Origin: Paulinella micropora
Taxonomy: Eukaryota; Cercozoa; Imbricatea; Euglyphida
NCBI GenBank assembly: GCA_009731375.1
Contig: BJOX01000159.1
Span: 532,016-556,151 of the forward strand
DNA: 24,136 nucleotides
Direction of reading: 5' to 3'
The notes beneath the pieces were generated by a model. It saw nothing but the letters and a program-made list of their open reading frames with translations, was not told the origin of the DNA and ran no database searches. Below are positions 8,474-16,604 of this stretch, piece by piece; the stretch's first letter is position 1, and each line of letters opens with the position of its first letter. A program made the position numbers and the translations under genes.

Positions 8474-9721
8474 TCAGTCGGCTTTGCTGATTTGGTCTAA
8501 TATGGTCAGTATCATAATAAACAATTGGGTTTTGCCGGTTCCCTTTGGTGATTTTATCGCGATGATGTCTGACTTCTTTTGAAGAATTTCATTTTTGATA
8601 TTTTCATCTTCTGATATGAATTTTGAAGTATCAATCGGCCGAGGTTCAAAGCCCGCTTCTTTGAATTCGGCTTTATCCGCTTCAATCAGTTCGTTGACAT
8701 ATGAAGGGTTCGAGGCTTCAATCAGGATATTTTTCAAATTTTGCCGATTTGTCAGTCTCTCTGTATCTTTCGCCCGCTGATTGTCTTCATCTGTTAGCCG
8801 TTCAAAGGTCTTGTTTTCCCTAGAACATCCTAGATAAATGGCTCCGGTGTTGCGATGATATATCAAAATGTCTGTTCCATCTCTGGTATGATCCCGATTA
8901 CATAACAAGCAAAATGAAGGTTTCAACCGTCTGAAATATAAAATCAGTTTGTTCAGCTCCTGAATTTCTGATTTCTTGAATTTGTTATTCTTGAATATAT
9001 CGGGCTTCTTTGCTTTGAATACATTCAATATTTCAACGATAAGCTCTTTTTCATCTTCGTCCTCGGGTATCGCCTCGGGTATGTCATCGGGTATCGGCTC
9101 GGCCTCGTGTTTTGCCTCGGGTTGCTCTTCTTCCCCCTCTGGTATCGGCTCGGGCTCTGGTTGCTGGTCGGGTTGCTGATTAAGCTCGCCCGCATAAATG
9201 ATATAATCCCGATATTCTTGAAGATTCACCGTGATCGGCTTCAAGGTCATTGAATCAACCGGGATAAAGGGCCGTTTCTCGCCGTATTTGGTCGTATGTA
9301 ACAAACGGAACAATTGCCTTTTTCCTGGTCCTGAATAAACCGCTTTATCAAATTTGAGCTCATATTCTTCAATCAGGTCTTTGATTTCGGTCGGGTCATC
9401 AAAGCTTCTTTCTTTGCTTATGATATGAAATGAGGTCTTTCGGCTCTTGTTTGCGATTTTCACCTTCGCGAGTTTGCGGTCGATTTGAAACACTAAACAA
9501 AATAAATTGATTTGTTTATTTATAATTCTCAGGTGCTCGGCCTCGGTCTTGTCTTCTTCGTGGTTCAAATCAAAATCAGCATATAAGAAGACTCGGCCGA
9601 TTAAATTCTCATAATATTCGTACGGTTTGCCCGCCTTGTGTCTTGATATAATAAATTCAATCAAATCGTCATCAAGTTCAATGTATTTTGTATCAGATAA
9701 GGAATTTGCGATTTTAATCAT
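8474..9721 (-). CDS. Primase part of the primase-helicase, left-arm copy with a private premature stop
   Basis: A 415-aa frame equal to the first 415 residues of the right-arm gene (16605-17996), except one residue (His for Tyr at 142; base 9298 versus 17028). It ends at a TGA at 8474-8476 created by one base (8476 versus 17850), where the right arm reads GGA. It keeps the DFD, SFH and zinc-finger motifs of the primase and the Walker A SPKGTGKT of the helicase, but stops right after motif I. The reading frame stays open beyond the TGA until the TAA at 8330-8332. If this copy is expressed, the product is a primase without a working helicase. Confidence 0.8.
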   Translation of the reverse strand: MIKIANSLSDTKYIELDDDLIEFIISRHKAGKPYEYYENLIGRVFLYADFDLNHEEDKTEAEHLRIINKQINLFCLVFQIDRKLAKVKIANKSRKTSFHIISKERSFDDPTEIKDLIEEYELKFDKAVYSGPGKRQLFRLLHTTKYGEKRPFIPVDSMTLKPITVNLQEYRDYIIYAGELNQQPDQQPEPEPIPEGEEEQPEAKHEAEPIPDDIPEAIPEDEDEKELIVEILNVFKAKKPDIFKNNKFKKSEIQELNKLILYFRRLKPSFCLLCNRDHTRDGTDILIYHRNTGAIYLGCSRENKTFERLTDEDNQRAKDTERLTNRQNLKNILIEASNPSYVNELIEADKAEFKEAGFEPRPIDTSKFISEDENIKNEILQKKSDIIAIKSPKGTGKTQLFIMILTILDQISKAD

Positions 9722-9949
9722 TTTTTCAGTTGTTGCTTTGGCTTTATATATTGGGGATGATATTGTTTAAATAAAAAAATAATTAATTCAAGATTAAAAA
9801 TTTAACGATAACCGCACAAACAAAGCAAACCCCGCGGAATCAAATGGGATAAGTCGCACAGATTTTAGCCCGTTTATGGTATGTGAGGGGTTGATTTGAT
9901 TGGTTTGTTGTTGTTTTGTTGTTGTTCTTGCTCGTGTTCTTGTTGTTGT
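9722..9949 (-). promoter_or_regulatory. Upstream region of the primase-helicase gene, left arm
   Basis: Mirror of 16377-16604. Read on the minus strand it has a CAACAA-rich stretch, then AT-rich sequence with an AATATATAAAG box about 24 bases before the helicase ATG. It is probably a promoter; the TATA-like box matches those before other genes of the element. Confidence 0.5.
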
Positions 9950-10440
9950 CTGCTCGCTCCTCAAATTGGCTCCGTTCGTTCAATTGATACCGATTCACCC
10001 GTTCATTTTTCGTTGTCTCAAATCGGCTCCGTTTGCTCGTTTGATACCGATTCACCCGTTCATTTTTGCCATTTCTCTTATTAGAATAACAAAGCGGGTG
10101 GGTAATTTCAAACCCCTTAAATTCGGGCTTTTTCTTTGTTTTTTGGGCTGTCTGCTCGTCCCCCTTTTTCTGGCTCCGTTCGTTCAATTTGTATCGATTC
10201 ACCCGTTCATTTTTCTGGTCTTCAAATCGGCTCCTTTCGTTCAATTTGTATCAATTCACCCGTTCATTTTTGCCATTTCTCTTATTAGAATAGCAAAGCG
10301 GGCGGGTAATTTCAAACCCCTTAAATTCGGGCTTTTTCTTTGTTTTTTTGGGTTGCCTCGTGTGTGTCTGCTCGACCCCCTTTTTCTGACTCCGTTTGCT
10401 CAATTTGTATCAATTCTCGGGTATGCCACCCGTTCAAAAA
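9950..10440 (-). repeat. Interspersed repeats, inner cluster, left arm
   Basis: Mirror of 15886-16376. It holds two roughly 90-base units and five copies of the approximately 45-base GAACGGGTGAATCGRTAYMAA...GGAGCCGATTTGA unit between the 153-aa gene and the primase-helicase. Confidence 0.88.
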
Positions 10441-10468
10441 AAAAGTATAATATTCGGCTTATTTGGGT

Positions 10469-10930
10469 TCAACATGCTCGCGCTGCCCTCGCCGTTAATT
10501 TAAGAATGTCGTCTCTGGCTTCTGGGTTTATGTTATATTTTTCAATGAGTTCGTTTATGAGTGTGATTTTGCGGTTGTATGTTGATTTGTATGCCCCGTA
10601 CAATTTGCGGGTCGTGGGGGCTGTTCGCTGGGCGTATGCCTTCCGCGGTCTCTTTGATATCGCCCGCCTGAGCTCTGGGTCAGGGTGTTCAAACTGTCGC
10701 ACGTAAAGCCGACAGCATTGGGGCTTTTTTATGGCTTGGACTCGGGTGTTGATGCCCTGGGCCTTGTATTGTTGGCGGAGTTCCTTTTGTCGGAGTTTTA
10801 TGACTTGCGGGTCGGTCGTGTTGATAATCTGGCTGTGGATGCTCGGGTGCTCGGGTGCGGGTGTTGTGTCCTTCGGTGCGGTCATTGTCTCGGGTTTGGC
10901 CTCGGGTTTTGCCTCGGGTTTGTCGGTCAT
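10469..10930 (-). CDS. Unknown 153-aa protein with PEAK repeats, left-arm copy
   Basis: Identical in predicted sequence to 15396-15857. It is the innermost gene of the arm, reading outward from the core. It has an ATG with a TATATAAA box about 20 bases upstream and an intact frame. See the right-arm entry for residue-level description. Long antisense frames over the same bases (10685-10987, 10731-10958) are Cys/Gly-rich shadows. Confidence 0.7.
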   Translation of the reverse strand: MTDKPEAKPEAKPETMTAPKDTTPAPEHPSIHSQIINTTDPQVIKLRQKELRQQYKAQGINTRVQAIKKPQCCRLYVRQFEHPDPELRRAISKRPRKAYAQRTAPTTRKLYGAYKSTYNRKITLINELIEKYNINPEARDDILKLTARAARAC

Positions 10931-11007
10931 GGTCTCGGGTATGCTGTTTATATATTAATAAATAAATTTTATTTAGATATTAAATAATAAATTGGATGTG
11001 TTAAAAG

Positions 11008-11250
11008 GTGCTGAGAATTAAGACGAGAGTTTTGAGGATTGAAAAGAATCTCGTCGCCCCTTGCGGTTTCGTTGTGCTTGGTTCTGGGTGCCGTGATGTT
11101 CAACTTAAGAAGAAAATCCACGCAAAAAAATGTGAGATGTGTCAGAGTAAGCCGTCGGATGTTGGCTCTCACGTGTTTGAGCTTTGCGACATTCGGGACG
11201 GCTCTCCGATTGCTTCAATTGAAAGATTACAAAAATTAATCAAAAAATGA
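11008..11250 (+). pseudogene. Truncated small Cys-containing ORF at the repeat boundary
   Basis: An open frame of about 80 codons with no ATG near its start. The upstream in-frame stop (TAA 11002-11004) lies inside the repeat arm and the frame opens exactly at the arm/core boundary. The protein looks real toward its end: KKCEMCQSKPSDVG, HVFELC and ERLQKLIKK, with a CxxC. One explanation is that spreading of the inverted repeat replaced the promoter and 5' end of this gene. An internal ATG exists at 11132 but would leave only about 39 codons. No family recognised. Confidence 0.35.
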
Positions 11251-11260
11251 CATTACCTCC

Positions 11261-11698
11261 TTATGATATTAAATTCAATATTGCTTTTTGCGTCTTTTTA
11301 ATTTGGTCTTCGTGCTTGGCGATTTGCCTGTCGTGCTCATTTAATAACAAAATGATAGCGCGTATTTTTTCCTTTGTGTTCTTTCTGGATGTCTCAACTT
11401 TTTGAAGTCTGTGCTCATATGCTTCTAATGCGTCATTAATATCTTCTTCAAATTCTGCGACCGTTCCTTCTTGTTGTTCGTTCTTGATCAGTTTGTTTTG
11501 TAATTCATTTATTCTTTCCAGTCGTTCCAGCGTCTCCTTTTGCTTTCTTTCTGCGTCCAGCTTTTTCTTCCGTTCTCGTGTTCTCTTTTGTTCCGCGGAC
11601 CTGTCCCGTGTCCCACATCTTACACATAAGGCCCGCCCTTCTGCCTTAGGATACCATCGACATCGAGAGCAATAATTCCTCTTCTTTTCCGCTTCCAT
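11261..11698 (-). CDS. Zinc-ribbon plus coiled-coil protein
   Basis: A 145-aa protein. Residues 10-28 contain CSRC and CVRC, spaced to form a four-cysteine zinc ribbon near the N-terminus. The rest is charged and helical, with a predicted coiled coil from about 35 to 140 (Arg/Lys/Glu-rich, heptad-like leucines such as LERLERINELQNKL). It could be a DNA-binding or scaffold protein. It starts at an ATG with a TATA-like AT-rich region upstream and lies divergently from the F-box-like gene at 11846. The frame is intact. No named family recognised. Confidence 0.7.
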   Translation of the reverse strand: MEAEKKRNYCSRCRWYPKAEGRALCVRCGTRDRSAEQKRTRERKKKLDAERKQKETLERLERINELQNKLIKNEQQEGTVAEFEEDINDALEAYEHRLQKVETSRKNTKEKIRAIILLLNEHDRQIAKHEDQIKKTQKAILNLIS

Positions 11699-11845
11699 CT
11701 TGCCCTTATGTTTGCCCGTATAATGCCCTTTTTGTTTATATGTAAGCTAACAAAAAGAAACATATATTTGTTTGTTTTTGTGTTGTTTATCTTTATATAT
11801 TAAATATTATTTTTATTATTAAATTATAATATATATAAGAAAGAG
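11699..11845. promoter_or_regulatory. Divergent promoter region with TATATATAAG box
   Basis: Very AT-rich spacer between divergent genes. On the plus strand an ATATATATAAG box ends 6 bases before the ATG at 11846. The same box abuts or closely precedes starts at 12576, 14432 (CATATAAG) and 21087, and appears on the minus strand before 5239, so it looks like the core promoter of the element. The very short distance to the ATG implies short leaders. Confidence 0.5.
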
Positions 11846-12456
11846 ATGCGAGACAGACAGCATCACATAAGACACGAAGCAGGCGGACGGCTCCCTCGTG
11901 TGTTGATTGATATCATTGACAGCTTCCTCGGGGCGACTGATTGCGAATATTGCGGGGGGCGGTCGTTATGTGTTAAGGGTATTATTTCATTTGTTCAAAC
12001 AACGAAAAAAGGGATGTATGAGGGCGACGACATAAGAAACGGGACGGACCTCCCGCTTGATTATATGAATTCTTGCTTTGAAGAATATAAAGAAATAAAA
12101 CTTATAAACATTCAAAACGGCCTGATATGCGATTTTTATGTGAGTTGTATAAAGAAAAGCGAGCTAATTATGCGATGCCCGTAATTAAAGCATTAAATCT
12201 TTATATGATTAAATCGTTATATAACGAATTACGAGAAATAAATCATTGCTTAACAGAAGCAAAAAATGAGCTGATAATCTTGAAGACGAAAAAGGGAGAA
12301 CTCAAAAAAAGGGAGTATATGAAGAGAAAAAGGAGATTAAAAGACGATATTGTTAATTATGAAATTGCGATGGATATATCTAAAAGTTTTGTAAAAGATC
12401 CGCGATATATCTGGAATGTGCTCCACAATATGAAGGCGACGATGTCAGATTATTAA
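11846..12456 (+). CDS. F-box-like/zinc-knuckle protein, copy 1, split by a frameshift
   Basis: The first frame (11846-12184, 112 aa) begins with an F-box-like stretch (LPRVLIDIIDSFLG, about residues 16-29), then a Cys cluster CEYCGGRSLCVKG (about 34-46). A second frame (12127-12456) continues with charged helices ending near IWNVLHNM. The neighbouring paralogue (12576-13196) has both halves in one frame and aligns with each (for example Y-x-KD/E...I...L...IK), so copy 1 seems broken by one indel in the overlap 12127-12184, where a TTTTT run at 12131-12135 is suspicious. F-box proteins recruit targets to SCF ubiquitin ligases and are known from large DNA viruses; the role here is inferred. The ATG directly follows a TATATATAAG box. 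Confidence 0.6.
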
Positions 12457-12575
12457 TAAATTAAATGAATGAGTTAATTGTTTTTTTTTCTTCTAAAAAA
12501 TTATATCAAATATATATAAAAGTTATCTGAAAAAATTCAACAAACAAAACAAAAAAAGACTGATATATATATAAG
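12457..12575 (+). promoter_or_regulatory. Promoter of the second F-box-like gene
   Basis: A T run at 12480-12490, then AT-rich sequence ending in TATATATATAAG directly abutting the ATG at 12576. A leader of almost zero length would be expected if the box is a TATA element placed as usual, so it may instead be an initiator-type element. Confidence 0.45.
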
Positions 12576-13196
12576 ATGCTGACGAGTGAAACACGAAACG
12601 ACCACCAACTGAGACGAGAGGCCGAGAGCTGTCTGCCTCGTGTGTTGTTTGAAATCGTTGATGATTACCTCGGGGCTCATGATTGCCGATTTTGCGGAAA
12701 AAGGTCCCTGTGTGTCCGCGGGTTTATAATTGCGAACACGAGCACGGAAAACCGACCGCTACCGAGCAAGGGATTATATTGTGTTTGGCAAGGGCTACCT
12801 TATAAATGGGCTTCAATGTGCGATGAGCAATTTATGCGAGACCGAACAAATATGATGATGAAATTGTTGAAAGGGTGGAACATATGTTTTGTCGGACATA
12901 ATGACCATAAACACACGAACCCAGAAATATCAAATTTAAGAACAAAATATTTCAAAGATGCCCCTTATGAATTCAGGGCCTCAATATGCCGATTTTTAAC
13001 TATTGAATTCATTAAAATCAGGGCGACCAAGATGGAAGCACTGAAAGAAGAAATGAAACCAATAAGCAAGACCGATAAACAAAAACAAAAAGCGATTAAC
13101 AAAGAAAAAAAAAGAATTAAGGGACATTTGAAAACAAGAAGCAAAATCAATTATTGCGTCGATAATTACTTTTTAGCGAAATCTAAAACCCGCTGA
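12576..13196 (+). CDS. F-box-like/zinc-knuckle protein, copy 2
   Basis: A 206-aa intact paralogue of the gene at 11846. Residues about 20-33 are LPRVLFEIVDDYLG, fitting the LPxxLxxxIxxxL core of an F-box; about 38-50 are CRFCGKRSLCVRG, a compact Cys cluster that may bind zinc. The middle has CDEQFM and a HNDHKH stretch, and the C-terminal half is basic and helical. The tandem arrangement and shared domain order indicate duplication. As an F-box-type protein it might redirect host ubiquitination. The F-box call rests on pattern only. It overlaps the convergent gene at 13166 by 31 bases. Confidence 0.65.
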   Translation: MLTSETRNDHQLRREAESCLPRVLFEIVDDYLGAHDCRFCGKRSLCVRGFIIANTSTENRPLPSKGLYCVWQGLPYKWASMCDEQFMRDRTNMMMKLLKGWNICFVGHNDHKHTNPEISNLRTKYFKDAPYEFRASICRFLTIEFIKIRATKMEALKEEMKPISKTDKQKQKAINKEKKRIKGHLKTRSKINYCVDNYFLAKSKTR

Positions 13197-13402
13197 GCCT
13201 CTTCAAGTGTCATATTTAACAACACGCGGCGACATTCAGATGCGATTTTCTTCTTTCTTTCATTTTCTAATGTCTTTGAAATACTCTTAATTTTTTTTGA
13301 TATGTGTATCGTTTTTTTTGTATGATAAACCGAGATGTCCCCGTTCCTCTTTACATACTTTTTAATGACATTATAAACTTTGATGTCTCCGCCTTCAACC
13401 AT
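13166..13402 (-). CDS. Small basic protein of unknown function
   Basis: A 78-aa Lys-rich protein. The N-terminal half looks beta-rich (GDIKVYNVIKKYVKRNGDIS, then VYHTKKTIHIS); the C-terminal half is helical (SISKTLENERKKKI, LEEAQRVLDFAKK). It could bind nucleic acid. The ATG follows a CATATAAAA box by one base, matching other element promoters, which supports expression. It is convergent with, and overlaps the end of, the F-box-like gene. No family recognised. Confidence 0.6.
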   Translation of the reverse strand: MVEGGDIKVYNVIKKYVKRNGDISVYHTKKTIHISKKIKSISKTLENERKKKIASECRRVLLNMTLEEAQRVLDFAKK

Positions 13403-13484
13403 TTTTATATGAATAAAAAATATATTATTTTATAATAAATATTATTCTTATAATATAACCTTTTGAAAAAACTGGGAGGTTAAA

Positions 13485-14392
13485 ATGACGAGCAAGTCGT
13501 GCGACTGTGGGATGCCGAAACATGGCTTATATGATAACCTCGAACTGCGGGACCGAATGATTTGAGATTGAAGCAGAGAATGATGGGCTCGTGTGAAGAA
13601 TGCTTCCGAACAAGCGGGAAACGATGCGGGAATTGTATATATAAGGATGCGAGTGGAATGACCTGTATGAGCTACGAAATGCCGAATATTAAAATACCGA
13701 AAAAGGGGGCAAAATGTGCTTATTTATTATCAGCATTAAAAGCGGAAAATGCCCTTGATCAAGTTCTAATCATTAATAAAGCAAATAAAACCAATCTGAA
13801 AAAGAATGAGACCAAAAACGAAAAAATGAAGAAAGAATTCTCAGCGGTTTATCAACTGACCAGCGAAACAATCAAGGAGAACGAGAAGCTGAAAAAGAAT
13901 GTTATGATTTTAATGAGACGAGAAGACAAGCACAATGAAGAACGGCGAAAATTGAAAAGGGAAATCAAGCTTTTAAGAAACATAATAATTGAAACCTGCC
14001 CGACAAAATCGGAACCAGGAAGCGACACACCCGAGGCCGAGCAAGCAACACCAGAGGAAGCCGAAGAAGCCGAGGAAACCGAGCAAGACAAACACGAGGA
14101 AGAAGCCGACACACACGAGGCCGACACACCCGAGGCCGACACACCCGAGGCCGAGCAAGACACACCCGAGGACCAAATCAAGCCCGATATTTTTGAAGTA
14201 TATCAAAAGCTGAATAATTATATGCTATCAACGAATTCATCAATCGGGCGATTATTAGAAGAACACCCCGACAAATTCAAACTCATAAACAATTATTTAA
14301 GAATACAATATCAAAGACACCGACAAGCACACCCAGAAACGGAGCCGATAAAAGATTTAAATGAGTTTATCAGCCTTTTAAATTTTGAATAA
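13485..14392 (+). CDS. Cys-rich coiled-coil protein with Pro/Glu/Ala-rich segment, probably frameshifted near its start
   Basis: The main frame runs 13562-14392 (first ATG 13580) and opens with CEEC ... CGNC ... C, a zinc-binding pattern in the first 40 residues. A helical, Lys/Glu-rich coiled coil covers about residues 85-145. A segment of PEA/TPEA/EADTPEA repeats covers about 150-210, and the end is a helical domain (DIFEVYQKLNNYM to LNEFISLLNFE). A 26-codon frame starts at an ATG at 13485, carries CDCGMPKHG and stops at 13565. One added base in the TTT at 13561-13563 would fuse it to the main frame, giving a longer Cys-rich N-terminus. Either start is possible. No family recognised; a structural or transcription role cannot be separated. 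Confidence 0.6.
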
Positions 14393-14431
14393 AAAATAAG
14401 TAAATTTTATTATGTTTTTTCATATAAGAAA

Positions 14432-15083
14432 ATGACGGCTTTCAATAAACAATGCTGTCTTTTTTATTCATCTGAGATCTGTAAGATAGGGGGCTAATCC
14501 TTTTGAAATTGATTATTTGAAAAAGGTATATAATCGGGAATACAAGCAGTGCCAAGAACTGACGGACGAGCAAATCCAACAAATTCACAGCCAACTGAAA
14601 GAAATGAAACCGCTAACAATCGGCGACTGTTTTGAACTCACGGACAACAAGATTGAAATCGGTGAGGACGAACCAGACCCTCGACTCCGTGGGATTAAGC
14701 ATGAGAAGACCGTCATCAGCTTCTTAACCGCCCGAGACTTCAAAGTGTGGAAATATCAAGAGAAATATATCAAACAAATGAAAGGGAGCAGGCTGAAATT
14801 ATTATCAAGGATTGAGGGCTTTATCCGTTTGAACGGAGACAAAAAAATATATCTTTTAGAAATCAAAATCAGAAAAAACGACAGAGGGCTGAGACCGTGG
14901 AAGCATTTTCAAATCCAAATTAATCTTTACTTAACCAGATTGAAAGAGGCCTTATTTGTTGAAGTGTGCGACGGCGAGGTTGAAATCGTGAAGATATCAA
15001 AGAACTGGGAATATATAAGAAATATGAACGGGGGGTTGAGGTTAATTCATAAGGAACTCAACAAACTGAGGCGGGAAGGGTAG
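14432..15083 (+). CDS. PD-(D/E)XK nuclease, YqaJ/lambda-exonuclease-like, frameshifted in a G run
   Basis: The main frame is 14517-15083 and has no ATG near its start. It contains IEGFIRLNGDKKIYLLEIKIR (Glu or Asp, then E-x-K) and downstream HFQIQINLYL, i.e. the PD-(D/E)XK core plus a Q-x(n)-Y helix of YqaJ-type recombination exonucleases. A short frame from ATG 14432 ends SSEICKIGG and stops at 14495. YqaJ proteins start with an S-x-I-x-x-x-x-G-x-NP motif, and removing one G from GGGGG (14489-14493) would place ANPFEIDYL directly after SSEICKIG. The true gene therefore most likely starts at 14432 and is broken by one base. Such nucleases resect DNA ends for recombination with a single-strand annealing partner, or process replication ends. 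A CATATAAG box lies just upstream of the ATG. Confidence 0.75.
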
Positions 15084-15267
15084 CGACAACACGAGGGGCG
15101 ACCAAGTCCTCCAAGTTGTATATTTTTAGAAACTCTGCGACCGTGTCCTTCCTCAGTCGGCAGTTGTTAGACCTTAATATATATGAAACGATATGAGAGA
15201 GAGAGCAAAAGGCGAGGCAGTCAATTATGATATTATTATCTTTCTTATTACAATACAAGCAACTCAT
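15058..15267 (-). CDS. Small CxxC protein of unknown function
   Basis: A 69-codon frame starting at ATG 15267 (MSCLYC). It has CLYC, then DCLAFC and NNC, a possible zinc site, followed by a charged helix (RKDTVAEFLKIYNLEDLV). On the minus strand a TGATATATATATTT box lies about 35 bases upstream, which favours this ATG over the non-ATG extension to 15312. It is convergent with the nuclease gene and overlaps its last 26 bases. Its promoter sits right next to the repeat boundary at 15319. Confidence 0.45.
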   Translation of the reverse strand: MSCLYCNKKDNNIIIDCLAFCSLSHIVSYILRSNNCRLRKDTVAEFLKIYNLEDLVAPRVVATLPASVC

Positions 15268-15395
15268 CGGCGGAAAAACAAGACACACAAACGAACCAAA
15301 TATATATATCAATAATATTTTTTAACACATCCAATTTATTATTTAATATCTAAATAAAATTTATTTATTAATATATAAACAGCATACCCGAGACC

Positions 15396-15857
15396 ATGAC
15401 CGACAAACCCGAGGCAAAACCCGAGGCCAAACCCGAGACAATGACCGCACCGAAGGACACAACACCCGCACCCGAGCACCCGAGCATCCACAGCCAGATT
15501 ATCAACACGACCGACCCGCAAGTCATAAAACTCCGACAAAAGGAACTCCGCCAACAATACAAGGCCCAGGGCATCAACACCCGAGTCCAAGCCATAAAAA
15601 AGCCCCAATGCTGTCGGCTTTACGTGCGACAGTTTGAACACCCTGACCCAGAGCTCAGGCGGGCGATATCAAAGAGACCGCGGAAGGCATACGCCCAGCG
15701 AACAGCCCCCACGACCCGCAAATTGTACGGGGCATACAAATCAACATACAACCGCAAAATCACACTCATAAACGAACTCATTGAAAAATATAACATAAAC
15801 CCAGAAGCCAGAGACGACATTCTTAAATTAACGGCGAGGGCAGCGCGAGCATGTTGA
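15396..15857 (+). CDS. Unknown 153-aa protein with PEAK repeats, right-arm copy
   Basis: The N-terminus (residues 1-30) is disordered with KPEAKPEAKPE repeats encoded by CCCGAGGC-type DNA. The middle has KLRQKELRQQYKAQG and a CC pair (KKPQCCRLYV). The C-terminal 80 residues are basic and helical (ELRRAISKRPRKAY, RKLYGAYKSTYNRK, LINELIEKYNINPEA). It may bind DNA, but no domain is recognised. It has its own TATATAAA box about 20 bases before the ATG and is the first gene on the arm, next to the repeat cluster. The frame is intact in both arms, suggesting it is, or recently was, under constraint. Confidence 0.7.
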   Translation: MTDKPEAKPEAKPETMTAPKDTTPAPEHPSIHSQIINTTDPQVIKLRQKELRQQYKAQGINTRVQAIKKPQCCRLYVRQFEHPDPELRRAISKRPRKAYAQRTAPTTRKLYGAYKSTYNRKITLINELIEKYNINPEARDDILKLTARAARAC

Positions 15858-15885
15858 ACCCAAATAAGCCGAATATTATACTTTT

Positions 15886-16376
15886 TTTTTGAACGGGTGG
15901 CATACCCGAGAATTGATACAAATTGAGCAAACGGAGTCAGAAAAAGGGGGTCGAGCAGACACACACGAGGCAACCCAAAAAAACAAAGAAAAAGCCCGAA
16001 TTTAAGGGGTTTGAAATTACCCGCCCGCTTTGCTATTCTAATAAGAGAAATGGCAAAAATGAACGGGTGAATTGATACAAATTGAACGAAAGGAGCCGAT
16101 TTGAAGACCAGAAAAATGAACGGGTGAATCGATACAAATTGAACGAACGGAGCCAGAAAAAGGGGGACGAGCAGACAGCCCAAAAAACAAAGAAAAAGCC
16201 CGAATTTAAGGGGTTTGAAATTACCCACCCGCTTTGTTATTCTAATAAGAGAAATGGCAAAAATGAACGGGTGAATCGGTATCAAACGAGCAAACGGAGC
16301 CGATTTGAGACAACGAAAAATGAACGGGTGAATCGGTATCAATTGAACGAACGGAGCCAATTTGAGGAGCGAGCAG
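15886..16376 (+). repeat. Interspersed repeats, inner cluster, right arm
   Basis: Two roughly 90-base units (about 15980-16065 and 16185-16268) run from ACAAAGAAAAAGCCCGAATTT through CTATTCTAATAAGAGAAATGG to AATGAACGGG. Five shorter units starting GAACGGGTG sit at about 15890, 16061, 16118, 16265 and 16322, ending GGAGCCGATTTGA or GGAGYCAGAAAAAGGGGG. One frame reads through much of it (16082-16486: NERVNRY, NERSRFE, PLCYSNKRNGKNE repeated) but lacks an ATG and has TGA in the first units, so coding is doubtful. The position beside an origin-binding-type helicase gene makes an iteron-like origin a reasonable guess. Confidence 0.88.
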
Positions 16377-16604
16377 ACAACAACAAGAACACGAGCAAGA
16401 ACAACAACAAAACAACAACAAACCAATCAAATCAACCCCTCACATACCATAAACGGGCTAAAATCTGTGCGACTTATCCCATTTGATTCCGCGGGGTTTG
16501 CTTTGTTTGTGCGGTTATCGTTAAATTTTTAATCTTGAATTAATTATTTTTTTATTTAAACAATATCATCCCCAATATATAAAGCCAAAGCAACAACTGA
16601 AAAA
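16377..16604 (+). promoter_or_regulatory. Upstream region of the primase-helicase gene, right arm
   Basis: A CAACAAGAACACGAG-type purine/CAA-rich run (16378-16435), an AAACGGGCTAAAAT motif at 16451 related to the TTARCCCGTTTGT motifs elsewhere in the arm, then AT-rich DNA with CCAATATATAAAG about 20 bases before the ATG at 16605. Confidence 0.5.

Larger units (their letters stand above)
5119..11006. repeat. Left arm of the 5.9-kb inverted repeat
   Basis: Reverse complement of 15320-21207. Every shared gene obeys left + right = 26326, so the arms have no indels. Base-by-base checks put the outer end at 5119 (5118 mismatches 21208) and the inner end at 11006 (11007 mismatches 15319). Three substitutions were noticed: 5354, 8476 and 9298. 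I did not compare every base. Genes in the arm point outward, away from the core. Confidence 0.97.
11007..15319. other. Single-copy core between the inverted repeats
   Basis: A 4313-bp asymmetric segment between the arms, carrying genes on both strands. It is AT-rich like the arms and shares the TATATATAAG promoter box and Pro-Glu-Ala coding repeats with them, so it belongs to the same element and is not a host spacer. Confidence 0.9.

Noticed and set aside
9896-10706. Plus-strand 268-aa frame (and its mirror 15620-16426 on the minus strand) with repeated PIHPFIF
   Set aside because: It is the reverse complement of the interspersed repeats and of the 153-aa gene, with no ATG-supported start or coherent fold.
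10685-10987. Cys/Gly-rich 100-aa and 75-aa frames antisense to the 153-aa gene (also 15339-15641)
   Set aside because: Their composition follows from the Pro/Glu-Ala codons on the other strand; the sense frame has the promoter box and better residue pattern.
13852-14213. Ser/Cys-Val-Gly repeat frames antisense to the Pro/Glu-rich segment, and the Lys/Pro frame overlapping it
   Set aside because: Shadows of the repeated PEA codons; the sense frame continues into a folded C-terminal domain.
11846-14520. Euplotes-type programmed +1 frameshifting
   Set aside because: The breaks do not share a slippery codon or the AAA-TAA context, and shifts go in different directions.
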